A stretch of 64,000 nt of DNA from Clostridia bacterium (GCA_017456765.1 JAFTIR010000004.1:1-64000); one strand, 5' to 3'; positions 44,925 through 55,207 are shown, counted from the stretch's first letter. Program-made: numbers and translations. The notes: generated from the sequence alone by a model not told the origin.

Positions 44925-46322
44925 TTATTTGAGATGTCCTTCAAGGCTGACATATGTCACATTGTCACTTTTTTTGAATGTCTTTGTATTAATGTTTGAA
45001 TTATATTTATTACTTTTCAACGCATTGTAAGTATCAATGTATGTTATCTCATATAAATCATCACCAAGATCTTTGACAGCCAAAACTATTCCAGTGTGTC
45101 CTGCATTTTCGTCGCTAACACCACCCGTTCTAATGCCGGGTCCGTAGGTTCCCTCTTTAACACTAAATACTGCTGGAGCCGTTGGTGTTGTTGTTATCTC
45201 TAAATTATGCTTATTTGCAATGTTTCGGACTATATCCTTTCCGTTCCCACTCACACTTCCAAGAGTAGTATAATTGGTAAGAAACCAATTTGGAAGATCA
45301 ACACATTGTAAACCGAAAACCCCATCAAAATCACCGGCTTCTCCGGGATTGGCATCGGTTGCTCCGGGTTTTCTGACCTTATTGAAAGCAGCTTGAAGGG
45401 CAGGGCGGTCGTTGATGTCGATTTTCTTACCCGTGTTCACAGAATCTACTCTTGTGTTCTGTGTAGGCTTTTCGGTTGTAGAAGAAGTGGTAGCAGAAGC
45501 GTTTTGAGAAACACTCAAAGGAGAATTTTGAGGCTTTGTTGTTTTCAAATAATCAGCAGCCACCCATCCGGTTTTACCATTATATGTAACTTCTGCCCAC
45601 AAATGACCGTCAATTTCCTTTGTCTTATTTCCTGTATAGTTTACTTCTGTCCCATTTTTCAATGTACCTATAACCTTTGAACCAACACCCGGATCGCTTC
45701 GCATATTTAAAACATCAGCTCTCACATAACGTGGGTTTTTGTTTTCTTTGGGTAAATCAAAAGCTTTAGCGATCTTGTTCCATAAATTGTTACTGTCCTG
45801 AGAGTTTTTATTTTTGCGATAGTCTTTGTAAAAATTTGAGTATTTAGTGGATTGATTTGTGGATTGGTTGTCAAGTACATTCAATAGTGGCATGTCATTT
45901 TTTTGCTCCGTATACGCCGCCTCTCTTGCCTTTGTCGCCGCATTACTATCGCCCTTATTTGCAGCGGCATAGGACAGAGCAAGACCGTCGCGAAGATTCG
46001 GTAGCTTTGGCAGTTTGTTTTTGCTTAACACCCCTCTGTCAATACTCGTCTGTATAGTGTTTTCCGCCGTCTCGAGGTTATCCTCTACATCCTTGTCATC
46101 AATGTCGTCAAAGATATGCCTTGTGTCAAGCTCACCATACTTCTTTGAAAGAACATTCTGAATGTTGCTTTTTATAATTCCACCCGTTGTTGCAGGCGTG
46201 TCCCTCATGCTGTCAAGCAATTCATCGATATTGCCAAACGGGGACTTTGTTTTGTTGCGGGATTTTTTTGTCAAATAGTCTTCAAAAGATGATGCTTTTT
46301 TAGTTGTATTCTGCTTAATCAT
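44925..46322 (-). CDS. Phage-type lysin: SH3b plus CHAP amidase/endopeptidase
   Basis: 465 residues. N-terminal 190 residues are low-complexity helical. A bacterial SH3 domain at about 198-260 (RYVRADVLNMRSDPGVGSKVIG to GWVAADYL) binds the wall. A Ser/Thr/Gln-rich linker leads to a CHAP domain with catalytic Cys340 (GLQCVDLPNW) and His409 (AGHTGIVLAV), which cleaves peptidoglycan crosslinks or amides. The unusually long N-terminal part, absent from free endolysins, suggests a virion-associated lysin. There is no signal peptide and no holin nearby. Last gene of the virion module. Confidence 0.82.
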   Translation of the reverse strand: MIKQNTTKKASSFEDYLTKKSRNKTKSPFGNIDELLDSMRDTPATTGGIIKSNIQNVLSKKYGELDTRHIFDDIDDKDVEDNLETAENTIQTSIDRGVLSKNKLPKLPNLRDGLALSYAAANKGDSNAATKAREAAYTEQKNDMPLLNVLDNQSTNQSTKYSNFYKDYRKNKNSQDSNNLWNKIAKAFDLPKENKNPRYVRADVLNMRSDPGVGSKVIGTLKNGTEVNYTGNKTKEIDGHLWAEVTYNGKTGWVAADYLKTTKPQNSPLSVSQNASATTSSTTEKPTQNTRVDSVNTGKKIDINDRPALQAAFNKVRKPGATDANPGEAGDFDGVFGLQCVDLPNWFLTNYTTLGSVSGNGKDIVRNIANKHNLEITTTPTAPAVFSVKEGTYGPGIRTGGVSDENAGHTGIVLAVKDLGDDLYEITYIDTYNALKSNKYNSNINTKTFKKSDNVTYVSLEGHLK

Positions 46323-46373
46323 TCTTTTACCTCCTTATTATACATCTTTGCTCGCAGGCTGTCAAGTTTGCCC

Positions 46374-46898
46374 TCATCTTAGATACGGGCCAAACAGGCT
46401 TTCTTTGGCATCGCTCGCATACTCTTTGTACTTTTCCTTGATTTGCTCAATAAACTTTGCAACGCTCTCCTCGAGAGCCTTTTTTTCTTGCTTTGCCGTC
46501 ATCCCCTCAGCGGAAAAGCCGTTGTTTGCAAGCCATTCGACAAGGTATTCGTAGGCACTCTCTGATTCAGCCGTTGCTTCTTCAAGCTCCTCTTTCTTCT
46601 GTGCGTTAAGAGCCTTCATGTAATCCGAGTATGCCTTGTTCACCTTGTTGTACTTTCCAGAGCTTATTTTCGGAAGTCCGCTTTTGTCCGCCTTTTGCAA
46701 AGTTGCATTTGAATAGGCATTGTCAATGGTTGCATCCCAGTCGTCAATATCTGTTGTTGGCACTCCAAGCTCTGCCTGAAGTTTCCTCAGATAATTGTTC
46801 CTTTCCTTTTCGGTGTTGTAAACATCCTCGTCTCCGCCTCTTATCATCTTGAGCCTTTCCCTCTGACCGAGTGAGGCATATTTCCAGTTGTTTGTCAT
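46374..46898 (-). CDS. Phage virion-module protein, unknown
   Basis: 174 residues, mostly helical with coiled-coil character in the second half (KALNAQKKEELEEATAESES and KALEESVAKFIEQIKEKYKE). A ribosome binding site GGAG lies before ATG 46898. Placed between the large tail protein and the lysin, it may be an internal virion or ejection protein like those found there in podoviruses. That is inference from position only. Confidence 0.55.
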   Translation of the reverse strand: MTNNWKYASLGQRERLKMIRGGDEDVYNTEKERNNYLRKLQAELGVPTTDIDDWDATIDNAYSNATLQKADKSGLPKISSGKYNKVNKAYSDYMKALNAQKKEELEEATAESESAYEYLVEWLANNGFSAEGMTAKQEKKALEESVAKFIEQIKEKYKEYASDAKESLFGPYLR

Positions 46899-46910
46899 AA
46901 TTTTTCTCCT

Positions 46911-48707
46911 TTACTCTGTAATTTCAATGTATTCTGCCACAATCTCCTCTATTTCATATCCGCCCTTGCCGTTTATGCAAAAGCCAAAGCCGTATAGTGC
47001 TTTTTTAGGAAGATTTATAATCAGCTTTTCCTTTTCCGATTTTCTCTGCGGCAGATTTGCCACGTAGTATTTTTCTCCGTCGCCGTATAAAGAAAGACTT
47101 ATCGAGCAGTTTTCCTCTCGGCTCAGCTTTATGCTCATACGTGTAACATGCTTTCTTGTAAGGGGACTGAAGCACTCCGAAATTCCCGAATCAAAAGCCG
47201 ATACAATCTCAGTTCTTTCGCTGTCGTCGGACAATACACTGACATACACTCCACCGTCTTCATAAAGAGATATGAGCCTTGCATCAATTTGCGTAAAAAA
47301 ATTCCCGTCAATGCCATCGTAAATGTACCAGCATAGTCTTTCCTGCGCCGCAGAATAGCTTCCGCTGTCACGAAAAGGTGTTTTATCATAGTCCCAGACA
47401 TAAACCCTGCCCCCGACAAAAAGCATATACTTTCTGTCAAAATCGGCAGAGCAGGCAGAGAGTAATTCCTCCTTGGGGTTGTCAAGAAGCCCGTATCCCT
47501 TTCCCTTAAGGATGTTACCCGAAATAGGCTTTATGTTCTGCTCGCCCGTTTCCTCTGTAGAGTCTATAATAAAGATACCCCTTTTGGAGTTGGCGAAGAC
47601 GACCCTGTTGTCGATAAGACGTACACTTCCGGGACAGTCGCATCCAGCCTCACAGCTCAGCTCCTTGACTGTAAAATACGTGCTGTCCTGCGTAAAATTG
47701 TAATTCATTCTGTAAACGCTGTTTTCGGTGAATACAATAAGGTCTCCGTACATCTTTTTAAGAGCCGTTACATTCTCACAGCCGTCACCTATAATTTCAT
47801 ACTCGCCCTCCACGACATTAAGTGGGTCCTGAAGTTCACTTTTATAGTAATAGCCTTTTTTGTCTGCATTTCCCGTAAAGAAAAGCCGTGTGCCTCCGTT
47901 TACATTGCCTCCGAATGCCGTGACAAGATTGCAGTTTCCAATAAAACCGTCAAAGCCCGCCTCGGATGGATTCAAAAGATAGTATACAATCTTTATGACT
48001 CTGTTGTTGTCGTAAGCCAGCGAATCTTTAATTTCAATTGTATCCTGACTGATTACATATTTGCTCTCTTCAAGCAACACACCGTCCTTGTATACCTCAA
48101 CCTTTCTTGCGGTATCAAGAGAATGAGGAAGTCCGTAATAATTTGCTGTACTGCTTACATATTCGATGGCAATTCTCGGCGCAACAAGGTTAAACGGCGT
48201 ACCGTTTTTCTTTGCATTGTGGGCAAATCCCGGGACAATCCCCTCGTAAATAAGCGGTGCAAAAACATCCTGCTCCTCATTGAATACAAAATCACTGTCA
48301 ATGCTGTATACGTGGGTGTTGCAATAGATATATACCTTTGACATAAACAGGCATATAAGGCTCTTGCAGTCGGGGAGTGTGTCGGAAATAAGTGTCAGCT
48401 CGTCATCTGAGGGGTTAAAGCAGTATATGCAGGTTCCGACATGAAAAATAAGTTTGTCATAAAAAGGCTCGTTGCAAAAACCGTTGAGGTTTCCGGAAAC
48501 AAAATATCTCTCGTCAAAATTTTCCTTAAGCCTTCTGGTCATTATTCTGTCGAAAGCAATATCCATGTTTGTAATTTGTGCACACTTGCCTACATCTGCA
48601 GCCACATTCTTTTGCGACAGCTTGACTCCGCCTGTGGGCAATGTGTATCTTACCCTTTTCTTTTTACCCTCTGTTATGGGTACATATGTATTCGGAATAT
48701 ATGCCAT
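46911..48707 (-). CDS. Large tail/adaptor protein of a short-tailed phage (probable)
   Basis: 598 residues. Short N-terminal arm (residues 1-50, with basic GKKKRVRYTLPTGGV), then repeated 40-60-residue beta units with motifs such as YGDLIVFTENSVYRM, VVFANSKRGIFIIDS and YMLFVGGRVYVWDYD, which look like blades of a beta-propeller, and a C-terminal beta domain. Such propeller-like proteins serve as tail hub or stabilisation factors in podoviruses (P22 gp10 type). Assigned by position after the connector and by fold impression. ATG 48707 is 2 bp from the upstream stop. Confidence 0.6.
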   Translation of the reverse strand: MAYIPNTYVPITEGKKKRVRYTLPTGGVKLSQKNVAADVGKCAQITNMDIAFDRIMTRRLKENFDERYFVSGNLNGFCNEPFYDKLIFHVGTCIYCFNPSDDELTLISDTLPDCKSLICLFMSKVYIYCNTHVYSIDSDFVFNEEQDVFAPLIYEGIVPGFAHNAKKNGTPFNLVAPRIAIEYVSSTANYYGLPHSLDTARKVEVYKDGVLLEESKYVISQDTIEIKDSLAYDNNRVIKIVYYLLNPSEAGFDGFIGNCNLVTAFGGNVNGGTRLFFTGNADKKGYYYKSELQDPLNVVEGEYEIIGDGCENVTALKKMYGDLIVFTENSVYRMNYNFTQDSTYFTVKELSCEAGCDCPGSVRLIDNRVVFANSKRGIFIIDSTEETGEQNIKPISGNILKGKGYGLLDNPKEELLSACSADFDRKYMLFVGGRVYVWDYDKTPFRDSGSYSAAQERLCWYIYDGIDGNFFTQIDARLISLYEDGGVYVSVLSDDSERTEIVSAFDSGISECFSPLTRKHVTRMSIKLSREENCSISLSLYGDGEKYYVANLPQRKSEKEKLIINLPKKALYGFGFCINGKGGYEIEEIVAEYIEITE

Positions 48708-48708
48708 T

Positions 48709-49635
48709 TTACCACCTCTTTCCGAGACGTGCTTTGAAAAAGGTGTTGCGCTTTTTTCTGTCAGAAAAACTCTCTCTCAGACCCTCGCATAAATCATTAT
48801 ATTTGTATACAAGCCTTGTGTGTTTTGCCGCATCCTGTTCACGGCATACTTCGCTCGCACAAAGGCAAACAAGTGCCTCAAAAGCAAGGGGCGAAAGGTC
48901 AAATACAAAGCTGTCGGCGGTAGTTTCAGTAATAACCTGCGGTACCTTTCTGTACTCTACGGTAACGGCTTCGGCTTTGCCGATTTCGCTCTTTGGTATA
49001 AATGCGTATCCGCCCTCGGTGCATATTCTCTCATGGTCAGCTTTTCCGTATCTGCCCTCAACACTTATAATCTCGTCGCAATTCTCGGGAAGCTCAAAAC
49101 TTGCCTCATTTACACCGCAAAGAGCCGATACATTTGTGCGTCCGTCGTTGGCGTAAATGCAAAAATCCATGATTTTTACAGAACCCGAAATACCAACTCT
49201 GTAAACAGACGAGCTTGCAAGCGAAATATACCCTCTTTTTGTTGTAAGAGTAGATGTGTCGCTACAGTCGGCTGTTCCAAGAACAGCACCTGTGCTGTTG
49301 TAAAAGGTAACTCTTCCGCTTCCGAAATATCTGAAAAATATGGCAAGGTTTGCAGTCGGGGAAGAAAACTCAATCAGATTTCTGTCTCCGTCGGGTATTT
49401 CTCTGTCGTAAAGAATTGGAGTAAAGCTGTTGATTTTCTGAATAGCCTTGTCAATTGCAATAGGCAAAGACTTGTACATTCTGACAAGGCAGGAGTTTAC
49501 TGTATCGGGTATTCTTGACTCAATATGCTGCCTGTCACCGTCAGAGACAAATACCGTGTCGGACGATGAGGAGTATTCGTCAAGTATGTCGAATATTCTT
49601 TTTTTCAGGTTTTTGTATGTTGTATCAAAATTCAT
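48709..49635 (-). CDS. Phage head-tail connector-like protein (probable)
   Basis: 308 residues. N-terminal helical part, a middle beta domain (residues about 85-160), and a C-terminal helical end (LSPLAFEALVCLCASEVCREQD, then HTRLVYKYNDLCEGL) that resembles head-tail adaptor proteins placed after capsid genes. Immediately downstream of the capsid candidate and upstream of the tail protein, with an AAAGGAG site before ATG 49635. Exact family not recognised. Confidence 0.55.
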   Translation of the reverse strand: MNFDTTYKNLKKRIFDILDEYSSSSDTVFVSDGDRQHIESRIPDTVNSCLVRMYKSLPIAIDKAIQKINSFTPILYDREIPDGDRNLIEFSSPTANLAIFFRYFGSGRVTFYNSTGAVLGTADCSDTSTLTTKRGYISLASSSVYRVGISGSVKIMDFCIYANDGRTNVSALCGVNEASFELPENCDEIISVEGRYGKADHERICTEGGYAFIPKSEIGKAEAVTVEYRKVPQVITETTADSFVFDLSPLAFEALVCLCASEVCREQDAAKHTRLVYKYNDLCEGLRESFSDRKKRNTFFKARLGKRW

Positions 49636-49703
49636 TTTATTTCTCCTTTCAATAAGAAAAGCCGTCCGCCGTAGCGGACGGCTGTAAAAACTACACCATC
49701 ATG

Positions 49704-50624
49704 TTAGCTTGGATTTGAGAAAATGATAGGTCTTGCATCGCCAAAGCCAAAGGCAAAATCCACATAACCGATGTAGTCGGTAATAAGGGGATTGTCCTGG
49801 GGAGATACAAGAACTGTAGGCTTTGTAATGTATACAAGCTTCAATACCTCAGAGAGCATGAGGGAATCAGCAACAGCCCACTGCTTGCCCGAAAAGCCTG
49901 CATTGCCTCCGCCTACCACAAGATACTTCATGCCATATACGGGGTTTGCCGCATTCTGGGAAGACTCGGTATCGGGATTGTTTTCGGGAATAAGACGTGC
50001 ATTTGTGCCGCAGATTTCCTTAGCCTTTGCTTCAAGCTCGGGGCTTACAAGAAGAAGGTCCATGTTGCAGGCAAAGGGAAGACCGTCGGGTGTAACAAAT
50101 CTCGATGCCATTGTCTGTGCCTTTGTAATGGCAGAAACAGAAAGGTTGTCGTGTATAAGATTAGAGAATGTACCCGAGGAAGCCTCTGTGCTTACAGGGT
50201 GCTTGTCACTTGCCCATGCCACACCGTCAGCGCCGATGTTGGAAAAAGCACCGCCAAAGAGTCTGTAAAACTCGTTGAGCACTGTCATATAAGCAGAGTC
50301 TGCAAGGCGTGTACCGATTTTCTTGGACTCGCCTGAGTAGTCAATCTTTGCCTTCTTGTATGTACTTGTAACCTTGAGGGCATGCTCCTTGGGAGTAATG
50401 GTTGTAATAAAGGTTCTCTTTGTATCTGCTCCCACAACGGTTGTGCCGTCATAAACAGGCATTTCGCCGTAGCCGCCGACCCCCTCCATTCTGTAGTCAA
50501 TGTCGTCCTGACATACGACATCGCAAACCTTGCCGATTGCGTCAAGACGCTTTGAGTATCTCACATCAAATCTCTTTTTGATAAGAGGATAAAGGTCATT
50601 GTGCCATGTGTAAATATCATTCAT
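49704..50624 (-). CDS. Major capsid protein (candidate)
   Basis: 306 residues. Features fit an HK97-fold head protein: helical N-terminal arm (WHNDLYPLIKKRFDVRYSKRLDAIGKV), central ADSAYMTVLNEFYRLF, and a C-terminal block with NPVYGMKYLVVGGGNAG and WAVADSLMLSEVLKLVYITKPTVLVSPQDN, similar in layout to Mu-like gpT and other prophage head subunits. Strong ribosome binding site AAAGGAG before ATG 50624. Position after portal, scaffold and decoration genes supports it. Confidence 0.7.
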   Translation of the reverse strand: MNDIYTWHNDLYPLIKKRFDVRYSKRLDAIGKVCDVVCQDDIDYRMEGVGGYGEMPVYDGTTVVGADTKRTFITTITPKEHALKVTSTYKKAKIDYSGESKKIGTRLADSAYMTVLNEFYRLFGGAFSNIGADGVAWASDKHPVSTEASSGTFSNLIHDNLSVSAITKAQTMASRFVTPDGLPFACNMDLLLVSPELEAKAKEICGTNARLIPENNPDTESSQNAANPVYGMKYLVVGGGNAGFSGKQWAVADSLMLSEVLKLVYITKPTVLVSPQDNPLITDYIGYVDFAFGFGDARPIIFSNPS

Positions 50625-50648
50625 TGTTTTTTGCTCCTTTCGTACCGG

Positions 50649-51296
50649 TTAAAATAATGTGGAGTCGTTAAACTTCACTTCAATTGTTGCATCTGTCTTG
50701 TTTACGCCTGTAACCATGAGAGCAGCATCCAAATCGTCAGTCAGGTTCATACCCTTATAGTCATAATCAACACCGCCGATAAAACCTACATAAGGAATGA
50801 CAGCATAAACGTCACCTTTGCAGGTAACCCCGCCCTCTTGGATTTCATAGGTATAATTTGTGCCGGTGGTAACGTCGGAAATCTTTCTCACTTCACCAAT
50901 GCTGTCGGTGTTGGTAGAGCCCTCGCCCTTTGCGACAAGCATGAGGCTAAAAAAAGTGAGATTACCCGTAACATAGCCGCCATTTTCGCACACAAGTGTT
51001 GTGGATGTACCGTTTTCCACAGCTGTAAGCCTCATGGCAGGTACGGAATAAACACCGTTCTTCGTTATGTCAATTCTGATTTTCTTACCGTTTGCTCTTG
51101 GGTTAAGAAGGTCTTCCTTTCCGCTGTGGTCCTCTGCGGCAACGCCTATGTATTCACCTGTGACGTTCTTGCCGACAAGACCTCTGTTTGTGCATTTGAG
51201 AGCCTGCCCTGCTTCAATTGCTTCCGAAGCATTGCTGAGCTCAAATTCTTTGATTACGGGGACATTTGCCCCGCCGAGTCCGTACAAAAATTTCAT
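50649..51296 (-). CDS. Phage head protein, decoration-like (probable)
   Basis: 215 residues, beta-rich, starting MKFLYGLGG; EAGQALKCTNRGLVG and GEYIGVAAEDHSG resemble the beta-tulip of capsid decoration proteins (DUF2190/gpD-like). Its place just before the capsid gene is the usual one. A GGAGAG site precedes ATG 51296. Confidence 0.55.
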   Translation of the reverse strand: MKFLYGLGGANVPVIKEFELSNASEAIEAGQALKCTNRGLVGKNVTGEYIGVAAEDHSGKEDLLNPRANGKKIRIDITKNGVYSVPAMRLTAVENGTSTTLVCENGGYVTGNLTFFSLMLVAKGEGSTNTDSIGEVRKISDVTTGTNYTYEIQEGGVTCKGDVYAVIPYVGFIGGVDYDYKGMNLTDDLDAALMVTGVNKTDATIEVKFNDSTLF

Positions 51297-51319
51297 TTTT
51301 TCTCTCCTTTTTTGTTTTT

Positions 51320-52159
51320 TTAGTTTGTTCTTCCGGCTCTTTTGGGAACCGATTCTAATAGATTTGCATATTCACGGTAGGACATTCCTGCGCTCTTTGC
51401 AATTTCCATTTGCTGCTTTGTAAGATTTGCAGCACCTCCTACCGTGCCCGACTGCGAAGAAAATGCGGTTGATGCAAAGGATGAATAGCCGTCGTTTTTC
51501 ACATTTTGGTCATCTCTTTCGCCGAAGGATGAGATAAAGGAAAAGAAATCGTCGACAATTTCACGGATATTTCCGCTTTTCCCCTTGGCAAAGCGCTCAA
51601 ATAAGTCACCCGAAAGGAGCTTTTCAACCTCGCCCTTGGGGTATCTTGATTTGATGTCGCAAAGCATGGAAACAAAGCCGTCCTGTGTATCTTTTTCCTT
51701 ATTTTCTGCGCTATCGTCTGTGTTTCCGCTCACATACCGAGCGTCGCTTTTTTCCTTTGCGTCTGCGTCCGCAAAGTCCTGCTTTCCGTTTTCGGAAATC
51801 TCTTTTGCATCACTTTCTTCATCTGTGCTCTCGCACATCTCTTCCGGGACTTCTTCCTTAGCATCGGAGGCTTCCTCCGCCGTGTTTTCGGCAGAAGGAT
51901 TCTTCAGCTTTCCTACAAGCTCCCTTGCCATTTCGGCATAGGAGCTACCCTTTATCAGTCCCTTGTCCGCCGCACTTTTAAGCAGCGTCTTGACAGACAG
52001 AAGTGATTCGTTCACCCTTCGCTCCCTTGAAAGTCTTTCAGAGATAATCTCCTCAAGCTGACTCTGGGTAAACATCTTTTCCTGCTTGTCCGTATTTTTA
52101 TTTTCAGCATCATTTTGTGATGCAAAAGATTCGTTTTCGTTTCTTTCAATATCAGTCAT
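51320..52159 (-). CDS. Phage scaffolding-like protein
   Basis: 279 residues from ATG 52159 (MTDIERNENESF), with AAGGAG upstream; the ATG at 52180 lies inside the portal end. It is very acidic and low in complexity (long Glu/Asp/Ser runs), with a helical QSQLEEIISERLSRERR near residue 35, as in phage minor structural or scaffold proteins. The C-terminal 60 residues are conserved-looking (LTKQQMEIAKSAGMSYREYANLL). It overlaps the portal gene by 8 bp. Confidence 0.7.
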   Translation of the reverse strand: MTDIERNENESFASQNDAENKNTDKQEKMFTQSQLEEIISERLSRERRVNESLLSVKTLLKSAADKGLIKGSSYAEMARELVGKLKNPSAENTAEEASDAKEEVPEEMCESTDEESDAKEISENGKQDFADADAKEKSDARYVSGNTDDSAENKEKDTQDGFVSMLCDIKSRYPKGEVEKLLSGDLFERFAKGKSGNIREIVDDFFSFISSFGERDDQNVKNDGYSSFASTAFSSQSGTVGGAANLTKQQMEIAKSAGMSYREYANLLESVPKRAGRTN

Positions 52160-53909
52160 TGTTTTCTTCTCCTTTTTCAAAACTGGCTTCCAAAATTTTC
52201 ATAATGTCCTCTGCCGATATTTCGCTCATTTCTCCCTTGCCAAACTTTTCATCAAGGTATGAGCAAAGCTCGGCCCTTTCGGGAATACCGATGGTTTCTA
52301 TGTATGCCTTTACGAGCTTGTAGTTGTCCTCATTTATCTTCATATTCATGAGAGTGGAAAGCGCCGATACGGTAAACGCCTTTGAGTTTGAAATGGCAGA
52401 GCCTGTGTGTACCGTAACATCAACGGCAGGAATGTATTTCTTTTCCCTTGTCTTTTTCAAAAATCCGCCGAAGCTGTATACATATTCGTCCTCACCCGAA
52501 AGTCCTAATCTTATGACTCTGCCGTCGTTGTAAAACTCAAGACTTGTCTTGTCTATAAGCTCAAAGAGCCTCTTAAAACCTGCATTTCTGTCAATGCTTT
52601 TAAGATTTTTTCTTGACTCTGCCCTCTCATTGAGAAGCGCGATGCCCGTCGCTGTTGTAACTCCTGTCGGCTCCTTGCCCTGATTTACCTCAAAATTGCC
52701 GGTAGTACTCTCAATAAGGCTCTGCCAGAAGGACGCACCCGAATAGAGAGAATTTTCTGCAGATGCAAGATTTCCGAGGCGCGCCACCTTTCCCATCATA
52801 CCGGGACGTAATTTCCAGACAGCACCGGGGGAATTGTCCAGGGTTTCACCGTCGGAAAGGGCATTTTCCTCCATTAAGATTATGTCGTTTGAGGAATATG
52901 CACTGTTGAGCTGTGCAAATATAAGCTCCCTGTCTTTTGCGTCAATAAGAGGGATTATTGCCTCAAGCTCGCTCTTGCCCCATATTGACTTGTCATTAGG
53001 GATTCTTGAATACAAAACAAAGGGATAACAGTCAAATCCCGTCTTTCTCCAATACTTCGGAATGTATCTTACTTCCTTGCCGTTAATGAGAACGCAAAGT
53101 CCTATGTCACCGGGTTTCCATTCGTAAAGAACACTCTCTTTGCCGACATTTACCCTCATACTGCCACTTTGGGTCTGCCTGAACCACCATTCTGTAACAG
53201 TTACCGTGTCATCGTCGCTGTCATAGCTGTCATAGCTTTTTTTGTCAAATGCCCTCTCGTCGAGATAGTCTGAAAGCGAGGCGTTCATTTTTTTCATGTC
53301 TTCTTCAAAAATTCTTGCCGCCTTTGCCTTGTGCATTCTGTAAACATAGCCTATGTATTCGCAGGAGTCTACATCTGTCGCCGTGGGGTCGGGATATATT
53401 TCATATGGCTTTGGTGAGAGAACCGTAACCTCTCCCTTGTCCATGCCAAAATCCGCATTGCCGTCCCAGCAAACCTTCCAAACCGCACTGCCGTCGATGC
53501 CGAGTCGCCTTTCATTTCTTGAATTTTTGTAAGACAGGTCGTTGTTGTCACAGATGTATCTTACAATCTCTTCCCTCTGCTTTGCCTTGTCGTAGTCGGT
53601 TCTGTCACGGGGAGAGAACTCAAAATCGGGAACGGCAGGGGAAATCTGCGTTTCTACGTGAAGATAACCGTCTGTACTCTGGGCGGGAAGCCAGGGAAGC
53701 GAGTTTTCTCCGCAGAAGAGTGCGGCACTCGAGAGTGTCTCATGCTTTCCGTCGTAATAGGCACGCATTCTTTTCCAGTATTCGTCGATAGCACTTCTTG
53801 AAAGGGCGGCATATTCAAGAAGAAACTCTATGGTTTCCTCTCTCTGTGCTGTTCCCGAATAATCGTAGAGTGCCGAGGGGGAAAGCTGTTTTGGTGTTGT
53901 TTTTTTCAT
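52152..53909 (-). CDS. Phage portal protein
   Basis: 585 residues. N-terminal YYDGKH and DGSAVWKVCWDG, a middle YPFVLYSRIPNDKSIWGKSELEAIIPLIDAKDRELIFAQLNSA block, and ATGIALLNERAESRKNLKSIDRN near residue 430 match portal proteins of short-tailed and some other tailed phages (dodecamer through which DNA is packaged). It overlaps the terminase by 4 bp and lies directly after it, the standard order. Confidence 0.85.
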   Translation of the reverse strand: MKKTTPKQLSPSALYDYSGTAQREETIEFLLEYAALSRSAIDEYWKRMRAYYDGKHETLSSAALFCGENSLPWLPAQSTDGYLHVETQISPAVPDFEFSPRDRTDYDKAKQREEIVRYICDNNDLSYKNSRNERRLGIDGSAVWKVCWDGNADFGMDKGEVTVLSPKPYEIYPDPTATDVDSCEYIGYVYRMHKAKAARIFEEDMKKMNASLSDYLDERAFDKKSYDSYDSDDDTVTVTEWWFRQTQSGSMRVNVGKESVLYEWKPGDIGLCVLINGKEVRYIPKYWRKTGFDCYPFVLYSRIPNDKSIWGKSELEAIIPLIDAKDRELIFAQLNSAYSSNDIILMEENALSDGETLDNSPGAVWKLRPGMMGKVARLGNLASAENSLYSGASFWQSLIESTTGNFEVNQGKEPTGVTTATGIALLNERAESRKNLKSIDRNAGFKRLFELIDKTSLEFYNDGRVIRLGLSGEDEYVYSFGGFLKKTREKKYIPAVDVTVHTGSAISNSKAFTVSALSTLMNMKINEDNYKLVKAYIETIGIPERAELCSYLDEKFGKGEMSEISAEDIMKILEASFEKGEENND

Positions 53910-55207
53910 ATCCTTTTCTCCTTTTTGATAATATCTTTGAGCTTCTTTGAAGAAGCAATTTTTTGATTTGGAAATATATCTCCGTATCTCGATACCGCAA
54001 AGTACCTAAGAGCATCGGGCGCATGGGTAATATTATGGGGAACGGTCGAAGCATCGCCTATTCTGTGCTTGTCGTGAAGTAAAAGAGGAATACATCTTAT
54101 AAGATTCTGACAGTTTCTCATGATTTTCAATTTTCCCTCTTTTTTGAAAAATTCGCGCAAACACATCCAGCCGCCGATTCTCTCGCTTTTAAGTTTTGTG
54201 AGATATACGCCGTTTTCCGAAAATAGCTCAGCAATGCTTTTGCCGCTGTCCTTCTGCCTTGACCATAAATCAGAAGGAGCTATAACCATGCAAACTCCGT
54301 CCATCTTTTCTTTTATCAGCTCTGCCGCATGGCTGACAATGAGGTTTTCTCTGTGTATTTCATCGTAAACTACGCAGTCTCCCTTCCCGTCCACAGCCAC
54401 AAACAGCGCCGCAAGCATGTCAAGACCGTAGTCAATTGCGCAGTATTTTTTAGCTCCTGGTGCAATTTGCTCGACATCTATTGTGTGCTTGTGATAGTCA
54501 AATTCCGAAAAAAACTGTCCCTCAAATTCGTCCCACCTGCCATTGAGCCACGCACTTTTAAGTGAGGGCGGCAGACTCTTTAACTGGTCGAGATAGTCGG
54601 GGTTCTGTGACAGCAGTATTTCGTTGTCATAAACAAGTGCCTGAATAAACTTATAATCGTCGGGGTTTTCTCCCTCGCGAAAATCTCTGTCAATGAAAAG
54701 TCTCTTTACCCAGCCATGCCCGACACCTCCGGGGTTGCAAGTAATGTACATTCTTTTGGGGAAATTGTTAGCCCCCCTAAGACAGGCTTTTAATGTCTGA
54801 AACTGATACTCCGTCAGTTGTGTTGCCTCGTCAAGGGCAATAATGTCATATTCCTGCCCCTGATACTGTAAGAGATCCGAATCGCTGTCAAGGTATCCGA
54901 GCTGTAGACGTGAGCCGGACGGAAATTCAAAGCATTTTTTTGTTTCGGAATAATTGCAGAAATCCGACAGCTCACAGACAAGAGGACGTATGTGATTTTC
55001 ACGAAGCTCGGGAAGTGTACGTCTTATAAGAAGCATGGAAATCCCCTCGTAATTTAGGGCAAGAAGTACCAGCTTTCTCCTTAGTGCCCAGCTTTTTCCT
55101 CCGCCCCTTGCACCGCCGTAGGCAACATACTTTGCATCGGCAAGAAAGAATTCCTTCTGCCTTTTCTGGGGATAACCCGACAGCACAAGATTTTTGCTTT
55201 TTTTCAA
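53906..55207 (-). CDS. Phage terminase large subunit
   Basis: 433 residues. ATPase domain with Walker A GGARGGGKS (residues 31-39) and Walker B DIIALDEAT (catalytic Asp-Glu at 126-127), IRRTLPELREN as an arginine-bearing segment, and a C-terminal RNase H-like nuclease beginning at AIDYGLDMLAALFVAVD with further Asp residues. It cuts and pumps DNA into the head. 9 bp behind the small-subunit-like gene. Confidence 0.93.
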   Translation of the reverse strand: MKKSKNLVLSGYPQKRQKEFFLADAKYVAYGGARGGGKSWALRRKLVLLALNYEGISMLLIRRTLPELRENHIRPLVCELSDFCNYSETKKCFEFPSGSRLQLGYLDSDSDLLQYQGQEYDIIALDEATQLTEYQFQTLKACLRGANNFPKRMYITCNPGGVGHGWVKRLFIDRDFREGENPDDYKFIQALVYDNEILLSQNPDYLDQLKSLPPSLKSAWLNGRWDEFEGQFFSEFDYHKHTIDVEQIAPGAKKYCAIDYGLDMLAALFVAVDGKGDCVVYDEIHRENLIVSHAAELIKEKMDGVCMVIAPSDLWSRQKDSGKSIAELFSENGVYLTKLKSERIGGWMCLREFFKKEGKLKIMRNCQNLIRCIPLLLHDKHRIGDASTVPHNITHAPDALRYFAVSRYGDIFPNQKIASSKKLKDIIKKEKRI